NCBI GenBank assembly: GCA_036395835.1
Contig: DASWCW010000036.1
Coordinates: 1-64,000, forward strand
DNA: 64,000 nt
Source of the DNA: AP-16 sp036395835
GTDB lineage: Bacteria > Pseudomonadota > Alphaproteobacteria > Rhizobiales > Xanthobacteraceae
Reading direction: 5' to 3'
The position numbers were made by a program, and so were the translations under genes. Below, piece by piece: positions 26,770 through 35,539 of this stretch. The notes under the pieces are model-generated. The model did not search any database, was not told the DNA's origin, and worked only from the letters and a program-made list of their open reading frames with translations. Each line of letters begins with the position of its first letter. Within the stretch, counting starts at the first letter, position 1.

Positions 26770-28950
26770 CTATGCCGCGCGATCCCGCTGTGATCGCCAC
26801 AGCGCGGCAAGCCGCTCGAGCCCGCGCTCGCTGCCGAGCAGCGCGCGCTTCTCCGCCTCGCTCAGGACTTCGAACGCCTCCTCCAGATTGGTGCATTCGT
26901 CGAGCTTGGCGAGACCGACGACGAGGTGGACGTCGAGGTCGCGGCCGGAGCGGCGTCGCGGCGGCGGCAGCATGCGGCGGTGCAGCTCGACGAGGTCCGG
27001 ATCGTCGAGAAACGCGGCCATCAGCTCGCCCGGCTTGCGCTCGACCGCACGCAAGCTCGCGGTCAATTCCTCCGCATGGGAAAGGATGGGCGGGGGTGCG
27101 CGCTCCTCCGGGATCGACAGCAGCCCGAGCCGGCGCAGCGCGAGCCCCCAGTTCGGCCGCGCCGTCAGCGTGGCCAGCGGAACGGCGAACACCAGGCCGA
27201 CGATGACCGGCGTCATCCACAGGAACAGCGGCGGGGACACGGCAAAGGCCGCTGCCGCGAACGAGAAGCCGAACAAGGTGTGCCAGCGATAGCGGCGCAA
27301 GCTCTCCCGCAGCGGCATGGCGGCGGCGGCGCGGCGCTGCGCGCTCCAGCCGGCGTCGCGTCCGAGCAGGATCTGCAGGACCGCGGCCGTCTGCATCAGC
27401 ATCAGGATGGGAGCGGTCAGCCCCGAGATCAGCGTTTCGATCAGCAGCCCCGCAAATCCGCGCAGCGCGCCGCCGCAGCCGCGCCGCATCGAGCGGTCGC
27501 CGAGCAGGAGGAGGTAGCCGAGCAGCTTGGGCGCCAGCAACAGCCCGATCGTGCCGGCGAATACCTGCGCGGCGCGGACCGGATCCTGCGCCGGCCATTG
27601 CGGGAACAGCGAGAAGCCCGGAGCAAAATATTCCGGCCGGACGAAGCGCGCCTGCAGCGAGATCATCAATCCGACCAGCAGGAACGTGAGCCACATCGGC
27701 GCGGTCAGATAGGCACCGATGCCGGTGACGAGATGCAGCCGGCTGACCCAGTGGAAGCCGCGGGCCGGCAGCACCGCGAGGTGCTGCAGATTGCCCTGGC
27801 ACCAGCGACGGTCGCGCAGCGCATAATCGCTGAGCGAGGGCGGGCACTCCTCGTAGCTGCCCGACAGGATCGGCGCCATGTAAATCGCCCAGCCGCCGCG
27901 GCGGAGCATCGCCGCCTCGACGAAATCGTGACTCAGGATGGTGCCGCCGAACGGCTTGCGCCCGCGCAGCTCCGGCAGCCCGGCGCGCTCGGCGAAGGCC
28001 CGCACTCGGATCGCCGCGTTGTGGCCCCAATAGTTTCCTTCCGCGCCGTGCCACCACGCGAGCCCATGGGCGATCAGCGGCCCGTAGACGCGGCCGGCGA
28101 ACTGCTGCACGCGCGCAAACAGCGTGTTGGCGTTGACGATCACCGGGAGCGTCTGGATCAGCCCGACCTGCGGGTTGCGCTCCATGGCGGCGATCAGCCG
28201 AACGATGGTGGCGCCGGTCATCAGGCTGTCGGCGTCGAGAATGATCATCTGCTCGTAGCGCGCCCCGAAGCGGCGCAGCCAATCCGCGATGTTGCCGGAC
28301 TTGCGGCCTTCGTTGACGGCGCGGTGGCGGTAGAAAATCCGCCCGTGGCCGCCGGTGCGATCGCGCAGCGCGACGAAATGCATCTCCTCGGCGATCCAGG
28401 TCTCCGGGTCTGTGCTGTCGCTGAGAATGAAGAAGTCGAAATGCTCGAGCGCGCCGGATTCCGCGAGCGAAGCGTAGATCGCCTCGATCCGGCCCATCAG
28501 ATGCGGGGCGTATTCGTTGTAGGCGGGCACCAGCAGCGCGGTTCGGGTCGAAAGCCCGGGGAGCGGCCCGGCTTCCTCGATGCCGAGCTGGCGCGTGCCG
28601 CCGCGGAGGAGCGACACGAACCCGGCGAACGCGGTCGCGAACGAGAATGCGATCCAGGCGAACAGGACGACGTACAGCGCGAGAATGACCGCTTCGAGAT
28701 TGGTCAGGCCGCCGACCTGCAGCACCAGATACATTTCGTATCCGGCAAATCCGGTCAGCGCCAACGTCGCGCAGACGAGAACGACGCGGCGGCCCGACGT
28801 GCCGGGCGGCGAGGTCGGCGACCCGACCGGCTGCGGTTGCTGCCGCAGCGACTGGACCGGCATCGCCAGCGGCGCTTCGTCCGGCAGCGCCGGAGGCTGC
28901 GGCGTCGCCGCGGCGGGCGCGCCGTCCTGCAGGCGCGCTACGCGGTCCAT
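26770..28950 (-). CDS. opgH: Glucans biosynthesis glucosyltransferase H
   Basis: A 726-residue inner-membrane glycosyltransferase that builds the linear backbone of osmoregulated periplasmic glucans from UDP-glucose. Two hydrophobic segments lie before the catalytic domain (RVVLVCATLALTGFAGYEMY and a second near 85-130). The GT2 domain carries LVPAYNEY, FILSDSTDPE, MIILDADSLMTG, LSHDFVEA and the RDRRWCQGN (Q/RxxRW-like) motif. Several membrane helices follow. The start overlaps the opgG stop by 13 bases (28938-28950), indicating translational coupling. Confidence 0.94.
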   Translation of the reverse strand: MDRVARLQDGAPAAATPQPPALPDEAPLAMPVQSLRQQPQPVGSPTSPPGTSGRRVVLVCATLALTGFAGYEMYLVLQVGGLTNLEAVILALYVVLFAWIAFSFATAFAGFVSLLRGGTRQLGIEEAGPLPGLSTRTALLVPAYNEYAPHLMGRIEAIYASLAESGALEHFDFFILSDSTDPETWIAEEMHFVALRDRTGGHGRIFYRHRAVNEGRKSGNIADWLRRFGARYEQMIILDADSLMTGATIVRLIAAMERNPQVGLIQTLPVIVNANTLFARVQQFAGRVYGPLIAHGLAWWHGAEGNYWGHNAAIRVRAFAERAGLPELRGRKPFGGTILSHDFVEAAMLRRGGWAIYMAPILSGSYEECPPSLSDYALRDRRWCQGNLQHLAVLPARGFHWVSRLHLVTGIGAYLTAPMWLTFLLVGLMISLQARFVRPEYFAPGFSLFPQWPAQDPVRAAQVFAGTIGLLLAPKLLGYLLLLGDRSMRRGCGGALRGFAGLLIETLISGLTAPILMLMQTAAVLQILLGRDAGWSAQRRAAAAMPLRESLRRYRWHTLFGFSFAAAAFAVSPPLFLWMTPVIVGLVFAVPLATLTARPNWGLALRRLGLLSIPEERAPPPILSHAEELTASLRAVERKPGELMAAFLDDPDLVELHRRMLPPPRRRSGRDLDVHLVVGLAKLDECTNLEEAFEVLSEAEKRALLGSERGLERLAALWRSQRDRAA

Positions 28951-30512
28951 CGATAGAGCCAGACTTCGGAAAGCATGGCTTCGCCCAGCATCAGTTGCGC
29001 GCGCAGCTCGACGGGCGATTGCCGCCCCGGCACGAGCTCGAAGCTCAGGCGCCAGCCGCCGGTTTCCGGATTGGGCTGGGTCACCACGTGCCGGATCTCG
29101 CCGGCGCCGGCGCTCACGAGCCCGCGGATGTTCTCGGGCGGGCCGGCGGCCTTGAGGTTCTCGCCCTGAAAGTCGAGCACGAACAGCCGCGTGCTGGAAT
29201 CCGAGCCGCGGCCAGCGCGCGTCGCCCTCACCTCCGCCAGCTCGGGCTTGTAGGATTTGCCGGAGCCCCAATGCTGCCGGTAGGTGAACGTGTATTCGCC
29301 CTTGGCGCGCAGCGGCTCGTTCGGCCGCCAGAACGCGACCATGTTGTCGTGGATCTCCTCCTTGCTGGGAATTTCCACGAGGAACACGCCGCCACTGCCC
29401 CAGTCGCCGATCGGCTCGATCCACAGGCTGGGGCGCTTCTCGTAATGGGCTTCGAGATCCTGATAATCGCGGAAGTCGCGCTTGCGCTGGATCAGGCCGA
29501 AGCCGCGCGGATTGGTGTCGACGAAGGTGGAGATCTGCAGATCGCCGGGATTGTTCAGCGGCCGCCACAGGTGCTCGCCGCGCCCGTTGAGCATGCCGAG
29601 ACCGTCGGAATCGTGAACCGCGGGCCGGAAATCATCGACATTGGCGCGATTGCCGGCGTCGAACATGAACATGCTGGTGAGCGGCGCGAGCCCCGCCGTC
29701 GCGATATCCGCGCGCGGGTAGAGCGCGGCCTCGACGTCGAACACGGTGGGGTCGCCCGGTCGGATCGTGAAGCGATAGGAGCCCGCCGCGCTCGGGGTAT
29801 CGAGCAGTGCATGCACGACGACGGACTTGGTGTTGGGCTGCGGCCGCTCCAGCCAGAACGATTTGAACACCGGAAATTCCTCGCCTTTGGGATCGCCGGT
29901 GGCGAGCGCGAGCCCGCGGGCGGAGATGCCGAAGTTCAACCCCTTGGCCAGCGAGCGGAAATAGCTCGCGCCGAGGAAAACCGCGACTTCGTCGTAATAG
30001 TCCGGGCGATTGACCGGGGCGTGCAGGCGAAAGCCGGCAAAGCCGATATCGTCGCTGGGATCCGGAGACGTGATTTTTCCCAACGAGAAGATGCCCGGCG
30101 AATACACGATGCGGCGGGCGCGGCCCTGATGGACCTCGAAAATGTCGATGCGGTCGGAATAATAGAAGCCGCGATGGAAGAATTGCGCCTCGAACGGCAG
30201 GCCCGCGCCGCGCCACAGCGCCTTCTCCGGCTCGAATCGGATCGAGCGGTACTGGTCGTAGGTCAGGTTCTTGAGCGTGTCGGGCAGGCGCGTGTCGGGC
30301 GGTTTGTATGGCTTTTGCGCGAGATCGCGCGCGAGCTGCCGCACGCTGAGCGCATCGAACGGCGAGCCCTCGTCGGGATTGGCCGCCGCGAGCGCCGTCC
30401 GCGGGTGTCGTTCGATGACGGCTAGGAAAGGCAGCGACAGGCCTGCAAGCACAAGGTCCCGACGGCGCAACTGCTTCCTCCCCCAACCTCGCGGGACTCG
30501 AGCGCTTTGCAT
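28938..30512 (-). CDS. opgG: Periplasmic glucan biosynthesis protein (OpgG/OpgD family)
   Basis: A 524-residue protein from the ATG at 30512. The N-terminus KQLRRRDLVLAGLSLPFLAV has a twin-arginine-like motif and hydrophobic core, then AANPDEGSPF and the MdoG domain (FDALSVRQLARDLAQKPY, YDQYRSIRFEPEKALW, AQFFHRGFYYSD, FGISARGLALATGDPKGEEFP). The family makes or modifies the beta-1,6 branches of periplasmic glucans. In E. coli OpgD uses Tat and OpgG uses Sec, so the Tat-like signal makes OpgD possible, but the pairing with opgH points to the OpgG role. The stop overlaps the opgH start. Confidence 0.9.
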   Translation of the reverse strand: MQSARVPRGWGRKQLRRRDLVLAGLSLPFLAVIERHPRTALAAANPDEGSPFDALSVRQLARDLAQKPYKPPDTRLPDTLKNLTYDQYRSIRFEPEKALWRGAGLPFEAQFFHRGFYYSDRIDIFEVHQGRARRIVYSPGIFSLGKITSPDPSDDIGFAGFRLHAPVNRPDYYDEVAVFLGASYFRSLAKGLNFGISARGLALATGDPKGEEFPVFKSFWLERPQPNTKSVVVHALLDTPSAAGSYRFTIRPGDPTVFDVEAALYPRADIATAGLAPLTSMFMFDAGNRANVDDFRPAVHDSDGLGMLNGRGEHLWRPLNNPGDLQISTFVDTNPRGFGLIQRKRDFRDYQDLEAHYEKRPSLWIEPIGDWGSGGVFLVEIPSKEEIHDNMVAFWRPNEPLRAKGEYTFTYRQHWGSGKSYKPELAEVRATRAGRGSDSSTRLFVLDFQGENLKAAGPPENIRGLVSAGAGEIRHVVTQPNPETGGWRLSFELVPGRQSPVELRAQLMLGEAMLSEVWLYRWTA

Positions 30513-30947
30513 CACGATGAGATCAGGGGCTGCGCACGGCGCAGACTGGTCCCCCGCATTTTTGCATCGAGATAATGGCAAGCCGCGTCCGCGGTTCCGC
30601 GATTTCCTGTTGCGCGCCGGCGCCGGCCGGCGGCAGGCGAGTCGCGCGAGCCCATTCATTCCGATTCGAGCCGGTTGCGATCCTGATTCTGCTCTCGCCG
30701 CCAACCGACGGCAGCCAAACAGGATTTCGATTCTCCGGAACGCCGAAGTTTGCCGGTACCATAGCACCTTTTCTGGCCCAAGCGTATGCCGACAGGATGG
30801 CGATTCGCGACCGTTCGCCGCCGCCGCGCCCTTCCGAATCCCCTTCCCTTCTCCGATATTTACCGCAATGCAGCTCGGCGTTTTCCCCGCAATCCACGGG
30901 CAACTTTCCCCAGATTTAGGGGTTGATTCAGACTCTCGCACTAGTTC

Positions 30948-30977
30948 TTGACTGCCGGGACGGAGTCGTCCTAGCCT
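30948..30977 (+). promoter_or_regulatory. Possible nrdJ promoter
   Basis: TTGACT at 30948-30953 and TAGCCT at 30972-30977 are 18 bases apart. The -35 is good and the -10 poor. It is the best promoter-like pair upstream of nrdJ and would leave a leader of about 270 bases. Confidence 0.35.
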
Positions 30978-31257
30978 TCGGGTGTCGGGCGCGGGTCGTA
31001 CCAAGTGCTCGCCGGACGCCTCCCAGAACAGGCTAGCGACGCCGCTCCGCCGGGGCCGAAGGCTAAGGCGAGCCCATGGCTTCGCATGGACCGGAGGTCG
31101 GTAGCGACCCACTCAGAACGGGCGCCGCGAAGTGCCGGGCGTAACGGGACGTGGAGCAGAGTGCCGGGACCAACCGGCAGCGCGCGGGCTTTGGCCCACG
31201 CAAGGCGAAATGTCGGCGCGCGGGCAACCGGCGTCGACGAAAAAACGGGGTGGAGCA
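30972..31257 (+). other. Hairpin-rich nrdJ leader region
   Basis: A ten-base arm TAGCCTTCGG (30972-30981) pairs with CCGAAGGCTA (31056-31065). Downstream are CCATG-GCTTCG-CATGG, GGTCG-GTAG-CGACC and GCCGG...CCGGC hairpins. The density of stems suggests a structured leader, though such stems also arise by chance at this GC content. No cobalamin-riboswitch consensus was recognised, although the enzyme uses B12. Confidence 0.3.
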
Positions 31258-34200
31258 ATGCGGATCGAGCGGCGATACACGAAGGAAGGCCAGTCGCCCT
31301 ACGAGGCAATCGAGTTTCGTCTGACCACGAGCGAGATCCGCAATCCGGACGGCTCGGTGGTGTTCCGGGCGGAAGCGGTCGAAGTGCCGGCGTTCTGGTC
31401 CCAGGTCGCCTCCGACGTGCTGGCGCAGAAATATTTCCGCAAGGCCGGGGTGCCGGGGCGGCTCAAGCGCGTCGAGGAGGAGAGCGTTCCCTCGTTCCTG
31501 TGGCGCTCGGTCGCCGACGAGGCGGCGCTCGCCGCGCTCCCGGAGAAGGAGCGCTTGGGCGGCGAGACCTCGGCCAAGCAGGTCTTCGACCGGCTCGCCG
31601 GCACTTGGACCTATTGGGGCTGGAAGGGCGGCTATTTCGCCTCCGACCGCGACGCGTCGGCCTTCTTCGACGAGCTGCGCTACATGCTCGCGATGCAGAT
31701 GGTCGCGCCCAATTCGCCGCAATGGTTCAACACCGGCCTCTACTGGGCCTACGGCATCGACGGCCCGAGCCAGGGGCACTATTACGTCGATTTCGCCACC
31801 GGCAAGCTCACCCGGTCGAAATCGTCCTACGAGCATCCGCAGCCCCACGCCTGCTTCATCCAGGGCATCGCCGACGACCTCGTCAACGACGGCGGCATCA
31901 TGGATCTGTGGGTGCGCGAGGCCCGATTGTTCAAATACGGCTCCGGCACCGGCTCGAATTTCTCGAAACTGCGCGGCGAAGGCGAACGGCTCTCCGGCGG
32001 CGGCAAATCCTCCGGCCTGATGAGCTTCCTCAAGATCGGCGACCGGGCCGCCGGCGCGATCAAATCGGGCGGCACCACGCGGCGCGCGGCCAAGATGGTC
32101 GTGGTCGACGTCGATCACCCCGACATCGAGCAGTACATCGACTGGAAGGTGCTGGAGGAGCAGAAGGTCGCCAGCCTCGTCACCGGCTCGCGCATCAACC
32201 AGCGGCACCTCAAGGCGATCTTCAAAGCCTGCGTCAATTGCGAGGGCTCGGGTGACGATTGCTTCGATCCCGACAAGAACCCGGTGCTCCGCCGCGAGAT
32301 CAAGGCGGCGCGCAGAAATACGGTGCCCGACAATTACATCCGCCGGGTGATCCAGTTCGCCAAGCAGGGCTATACCGACATCGAGTTCCCGATCTACGAC
32401 ACCGACTGGGATTCGGAGGCCTATCTCACCGTCTCCGGCCAGAACTCGAACAATTCGGTGCGCGTGACGGACGAGTTCCTGAAAGCCGTCGAGGCCGACG
32501 GCGATTGGGACCTGACCTGGCGCACCAAGCCCGGCAAGGTCGCCAAGACCGTCAAGGCCCGCGCGCTGTGGGAGAAGATCGGCTACGCCGCCTGGGCGAG
32601 CGCCGATCCCGGCCTGCAGTTCCACTCGACCGTCAACGATTGGCACACCTGCCCGGCCTCCGGCCCGATTCGGGCCTCCAATCCGTGCTCGGAATACATG
32701 TTTCTCGACGACACGGCGTGCAATCTCGCTTCACTCAACCTGCTCGCGTTCCGGAATCCGGTCTCCGAGTCTCCTCCCCCTGCAAGGGGGAGGTCGGCGA
32801 GCGAAGCGAGCCGGGTGGGGGTCGAATCTTCCGCTGGCGACCCCACCCCGGACCGCCTGCGGCGGTCCGACCCTCCCCTTGCAGGGGAGGGAGAAGGAAG
32901 GTTGCGCTTCGACATCACGGGCTACGAGCATGCGGTCAAATTGTGGACCGTCGTGCTCGAGATCTCGGTGCTGATGGCGCAGTTTCCCTCGAAGCAGATC
33001 GCGCTGCTCTCCTATGAATACCGCACGCTGGGGCTCGGCTACGCCAACATCGGCGGCCTCTTGATGTCGTCGGGCATTCCCTATGACAGCGAGGCCGGCC
33101 GCGCGATCTGCGGGGCGATGTCGGCGATCATGACGGGCGTCTCCTACGCGACCTCGGCGGAGATGGCGGCCGAACTCGGCCCCTTCCCGGGCTATAAGAA
33201 GAACCGCGAGCACATGCTGCGCGTCATCCGCAATCACCGGCGCGCGGCCTACGGCGCCAAGACCGGCTACGAGAAGCTCTCGACCCCGCCGGTGCGGCTC
33301 GACCACGCCGCCTGCCCGGACGCGGAGCTGATCGAGCACGCGAGACTCGCCTGGGACCAGGCGCTCACCCTGGGCGAGGCGCACGGCTATCGCAACGCGC
33401 AGGCGACCGTGATCGCCCCGACCGGCACCATCGGCCTGGTGATGGATTGCGACACCACCGGGATCGAGCCGGATTTCGCCCTGGTGAAATTCAAGAAGCT
33501 CGCCGGCGGCGGCTATTTCAAGATCATCAACCGCGCGGTGCCGGAGGCGTTGCGCGTGCTCGGCTACAGCGAGGCCGAAATCGCCGAGATCGAGGCCTAT
33601 GCGGTCGGCCACGGCACGCTGTCGAACGCGCCGGCGATCAACCACACGACGCTCCAAGCCAAGGGGTTCACGGCGGAGATCATCGAGAAGATCGACAAGG
33701 CGCTGCCCACCGCCTTCGACATCAAGTTCGTGTTCAACAAATGGACGCTCGGCGAGGAATTCTTGCGCGACACGCTCGGCATCCCGGCCGAGACGATGGT
33801 CGCGCCCTCGTTCGACCTGCTCACGCACGTCGGGTTCGGCAAGCGCGAGATCGAAGCGGCCAACATCCACGTGTGCGGGGCGATGACGGTCGAGGGCGCG
33901 CCGCATCTCAAGCCCGAGCACTATCCGGTGTTCGACTGCGCCAACCCGTGCGGGCGCACGGGCAAGCGCTATCTCTCGGTCGAGAGCCACATCCGCATGA
34001 TGGCGGCGGCGCAGCCGTTCGTCTCCGGGGCGATCTCGAAGACCATCAACATGGCGAACGAGGCGACGGTCGAGGACTGCAAGGCCGCCTATCTGCTCTC
34101 CTGGAAGCTCGCGCTCAAAGCCAACGCGCTCTACCGCGACGGCTCGAAACTCTCCCAGCCGCTGCAGAGCCAGCTCATCGCCGACGAGGAAGAGGAGGAG

Positions 34201-35211
34201 GACGAGCTCGCTTCCGTGAAGGCGGGGGTCGAGGCGTTCCTCGAAAAGCCGGCGGCAGCGCGCGCCGCGGGCATCGCCGAGCGCATCGTCGAGAAGGTGG
34301 TCGAGCGCATCACGGTGCTGCGCGAGCGCGAGCGCCTGCCCGACCGGCGCAAGGGCTACACGCAAAAGGCGGTGGTCGGCGGCCATAAGGTCTACCTGCG
34401 CACCGGCGAATATGAGGACGGAAGGCTCGGCGAGATCTTCGTCGACATGCATAAAGAGGGCGCGGCACTGCGCTCGCTGTTGAACAATTTCGCGATCGCG
34501 GTCTCGCTCGGCCTGCAGTACGGCGTGCCGCTCGAGGAATATGTCGACGCCTTCACGTTCACGCGGTTCGAGCCGTCGGGCCCGGTGCAGGGCAACGATT
34601 CGATCAAATATGCGACGTCGATCCTCGACTACGTGTTTCGCGAACTCGCGGTGAGCTATCTCTCCCGCTTCGATCTCGCCCATGTCGACCCGACCGAGAT
34701 CGGCACCGGGTTCGACGCGCTCGGCCGCGGCGTCGAGGAAGGCAAGACCGGCGGACCGTCGAAATATGTCTCGAAAGGCCTCACGCGCTCGCGCGGCGAC
34801 AAGCTGGTGGTGATGTCCGGCGGGGGCGGCGGCGGCGCGGGGGGCGGCGGCTCGGCCGGCGGCGGTGGCGGCACGACCGAGGCGCGCTCTTCTTCTCCCT
34901 CCCCCCTTGTGGGAGAGGGCCGGGGTGGGGGGTCAACCAACGTAACCTCGTTTGCAGGCTCCGGCGCAGCCGCCCGAGGGGGCACCGCACCCGCGCTTAA
35001 GGCCGAGCCCGAGCAAAGCCTGAGAAGCGCGCCCGACCCGCTCGCCTGGTCGCAGAAGGAGGCCCGCGCCGCGGCGGCTGAAAAGCGCGCCGAGGCCAAG
35101 GCCAAGGGCTACGAAGGCGAAGCCTGCGGCGAATGCGGGAATTTCACCTTGGTGCGCAACGGCACCTGCATGAAATGCGACACCTGCGGCAGCACCACGG
35201 GGTGCAGCTGA
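31258..35211 (+). CDS. nrdJ: Vitamin B12-dependent ribonucleoside-diphosphate reductase
   Basis: A class II ribonucleotide reductase of 1317 residues, which makes deoxyribonucleotides using adenosylcobalamin and needs no oxygen. Signatures are MQMVAPNSPQWFNTGLYWAY, GSGTGSNFSKLRGEGERL, the NPCSEYMFLDDTACNLASLN active-site loop, ATVIAPTGTIGLVMDCDTTG, and the C-terminal CGECGNFTLVRNGTCMKCD zinc-type redox tail. It is about 100 residues longer than I expect for the family. The excess lies at about residues 500-548 and in a glycine-rich linker at 1190-1230, and both contain translated palindromic repeats. The start ATG follows GTGGAGCA. Core motifs are intact, so it is probably functional. Confidence 0.95.
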   Translation: MRIERRYTKEGQSPYEAIEFRLTTSEIRNPDGSVVFRAEAVEVPAFWSQVASDVLAQKYFRKAGVPGRLKRVEEESVPSFLWRSVADEAALAALPEKERLGGETSAKQVFDRLAGTWTYWGWKGGYFASDRDASAFFDELRYMLAMQMVAPNSPQWFNTGLYWAYGIDGPSQGHYYVDFATGKLTRSKSSYEHPQPHACFIQGIADDLVNDGGIMDLWVREARLFKYGSGTGSNFSKLRGEGERLSGGGKSSGLMSFLKIGDRAAGAIKSGGTTRRAAKMVVVDVDHPDIEQYIDWKVLEEQKVASLVTGSRINQRHLKAIFKACVNCEGSGDDCFDPDKNPVLRREIKAARRNTVPDNYIRRVIQFAKQGYTDIEFPIYDTDWDSEAYLTVSGQNSNNSVRVTDEFLKAVEADGDWDLTWRTKPGKVAKTVKARALWEKIGYAAWASADPGLQFHSTVNDWHTCPASGPIRASNPCSEYMFLDDTACNLASLNLLAFRNPVSESPPPARGRSASEASRVGVESSAGDPTPDRLRRSDPPLAGEGEGRLRFDITGYEHAVKLWTVVLEISVLMAQFPSKQIALLSYEYRTLGLGYANIGGLLMSSGIPYDSEAGRAICGAMSAIMTGVSYATSAEMAAELGPFPGYKKNREHMLRVIRNHRRAAYGAKTGYEKLSTPPVRLDHAACPDAELIEHARLAWDQALTLGEAHGYRNAQATVIAPTGTIGLVMDCDTTGIEPDFALVKFKKLAGGGYFKIINRAVPEALRVLGYSEAEIAEIEAYAVGHGTLSNAPAINHTTLQAKGFTAEIIEKIDKALPTAFDIKFVFNKWTLGEEFLRDTLGIPAETMVAPSFDLLTHVGFGKREIEAANIHVCGAMTVEGAPHLKPEHYPVFDCANPCGRTGKRYLSVESHIRMMAAAQPFVSGAISKTINMANEATVEDCKAAYLLSWKLALKANALYRDGSKLSQPLQSQLIADEEEEEDELASVKAGVEAFLEKPAAARAAGIAERIVEKVVERITVLRERERLPDRRKGYTQKAVVGGHKVYLRTGEYEDGRLGEIFVDMHKEGAALRSLLNNFAIAVSLGLQYGVPLEEYVDAFTFTRFEPSGPVQGNDSIKYATSILDYVFRELAVSYLSRFDLAHVDPTEIGTGFDALGRGVEEGKTGGPSKYVSKGLTRSRGDKLVVMSGGGGGGAGGGGSAGGGGGTTEARSSSPSPLVGEGRGGGSTNVTSFAGSGAAARGGTAPALKAEPEQSLRSAPDPLAWSQKEARAAAAEKRAEAKAKGYEGEACGECGNFTLVRNGTCMKCDTCGSTTGCS
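32773..32891. repeat. Palindromic repeat element inserted in frame in nrdJ
   Basis: CCTCCCCC/GGGGGAGG (32773-32780 and 32786-32793) opens the element, GGACCGCC/GGCGGTCC (32850-32857 and 32861-32868) lies inside, and CCCTCCCC/GGGGAGGG (32871-32878 and 32884-32891) closes it. The same architecture, including GAGCCGGGTGGGG, is found between genes at 54639-54791 and 38878-38945. In nrdJ it is translated without a stop as roughly 45-50 extra residues between the NLASLNLLAF strand and the FDITGYEHAVKLW helix. Confidence 0.85.
34889..34937. repeat. Partial repeat element in the nrdJ C-terminal linker
   Basis: CTCCCTCCCCCCTTGTGGGA followed by GAGGGCCGGGGTGGGGGG is one arm of the same repeat type. 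It is translated as SPSPLVGEGRGGG inside the flexible Gly-rich linker before the CGECG redox tail. Confidence 0.65.
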
Positions 35212-35221
35212 TATTTGTTCC

Positions 35222-35340
35222 CGTCATCCTGAGGTGGCCGCGCGCAGCGCGGCCCTCGAAGGATGCAGGGAAATCGCTTCGAAGAATGAGCGCGGCCTTC
35301 GAGGCTCGCCGTCTGCGACGGCTCGCACCTCAGGCTGACG
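35222..35340. repeat. Large palindromic repeat CGTCATCCTGAGG type
   Basis: CGTCATCCTGAGGTG at 35222-35236 pairs with CACCTCAGGCTGACG at 35326-35340 (14 of 15 positions). Inner CGCGCAGCGCG and CCTCGAAGG/CCTTCGAGG stretches add further stems. It fills the gap between nrdJ and the small membrane protein gene. Confidence 0.75.
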
Positions 35341-35354
35341 AGAGCGAGGAAGCC

Positions 35355-35504
35355 ATGACCCGCGACCGCATCCTGTTCCTGATCCTCGGCGCGCTCGTCG
35401 TCGCCGTCATTGTGCTCGGCTATCAACTCCAACAAGAGCGCAAGAAGACCACCGGCATCGACATCAACATCGGCGAGAAGGGCATCTCGATCGAGAAGAA
35501 ATGA
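35355..35504 (+). CDS. Small single-pass membrane protein
   Basis: A 49-residue protein beginning MTRDRILFLILGALVVAVIV: one transmembrane helix at about residues 6-22, then a basic, hydrophilic tail (QQERKKTTGIDINIGEKGIS) ending in Lys-Lys. GAGGAAGCC before the ATG serves as ribosome binding site. I do not know its function; it looks like a genuine small protein because of its clean helix, good start and lack of rare features. It lies downstream of nrdJ beyond a palindromic repeat. Confidence 0.65.
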   Translation: MTRDRILFLILGALVVAVIVLGYQLQQERKKTTGIDINIGEKGISIEKK

Positions 35505-35539
35505 TCTACCTCGTGCAACCGGTCACAAAATAGATCCCA

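Larger units (their letters stand above)
30513..31257. other. Long opgG-nrdJ intergenic region
   Basis: About 745 bases with no convincing gene between the divergent opgG and nrdJ starts. The part near opgG (30513-30940) has mixed composition and no clear feature. From about 30948 it holds a promoter-like pair and then a GC-rich stretch rich in hairpins that would form the nrdJ leader. Confidence 0.5.

Noticed and set aside
30908..30922. CCCCAGATTTAGGGG as an NrdR box upstream of nrdJ.
   Set aside because: Only the outer four bases on each side are symmetric and a second box at the expected spacing was not found.
30972..31257. A cobalamin riboswitch in the nrdJ leader.
   Set aside because: The conserved B12-box core was not recognised in the leader; the hairpins there do not match the expected order.
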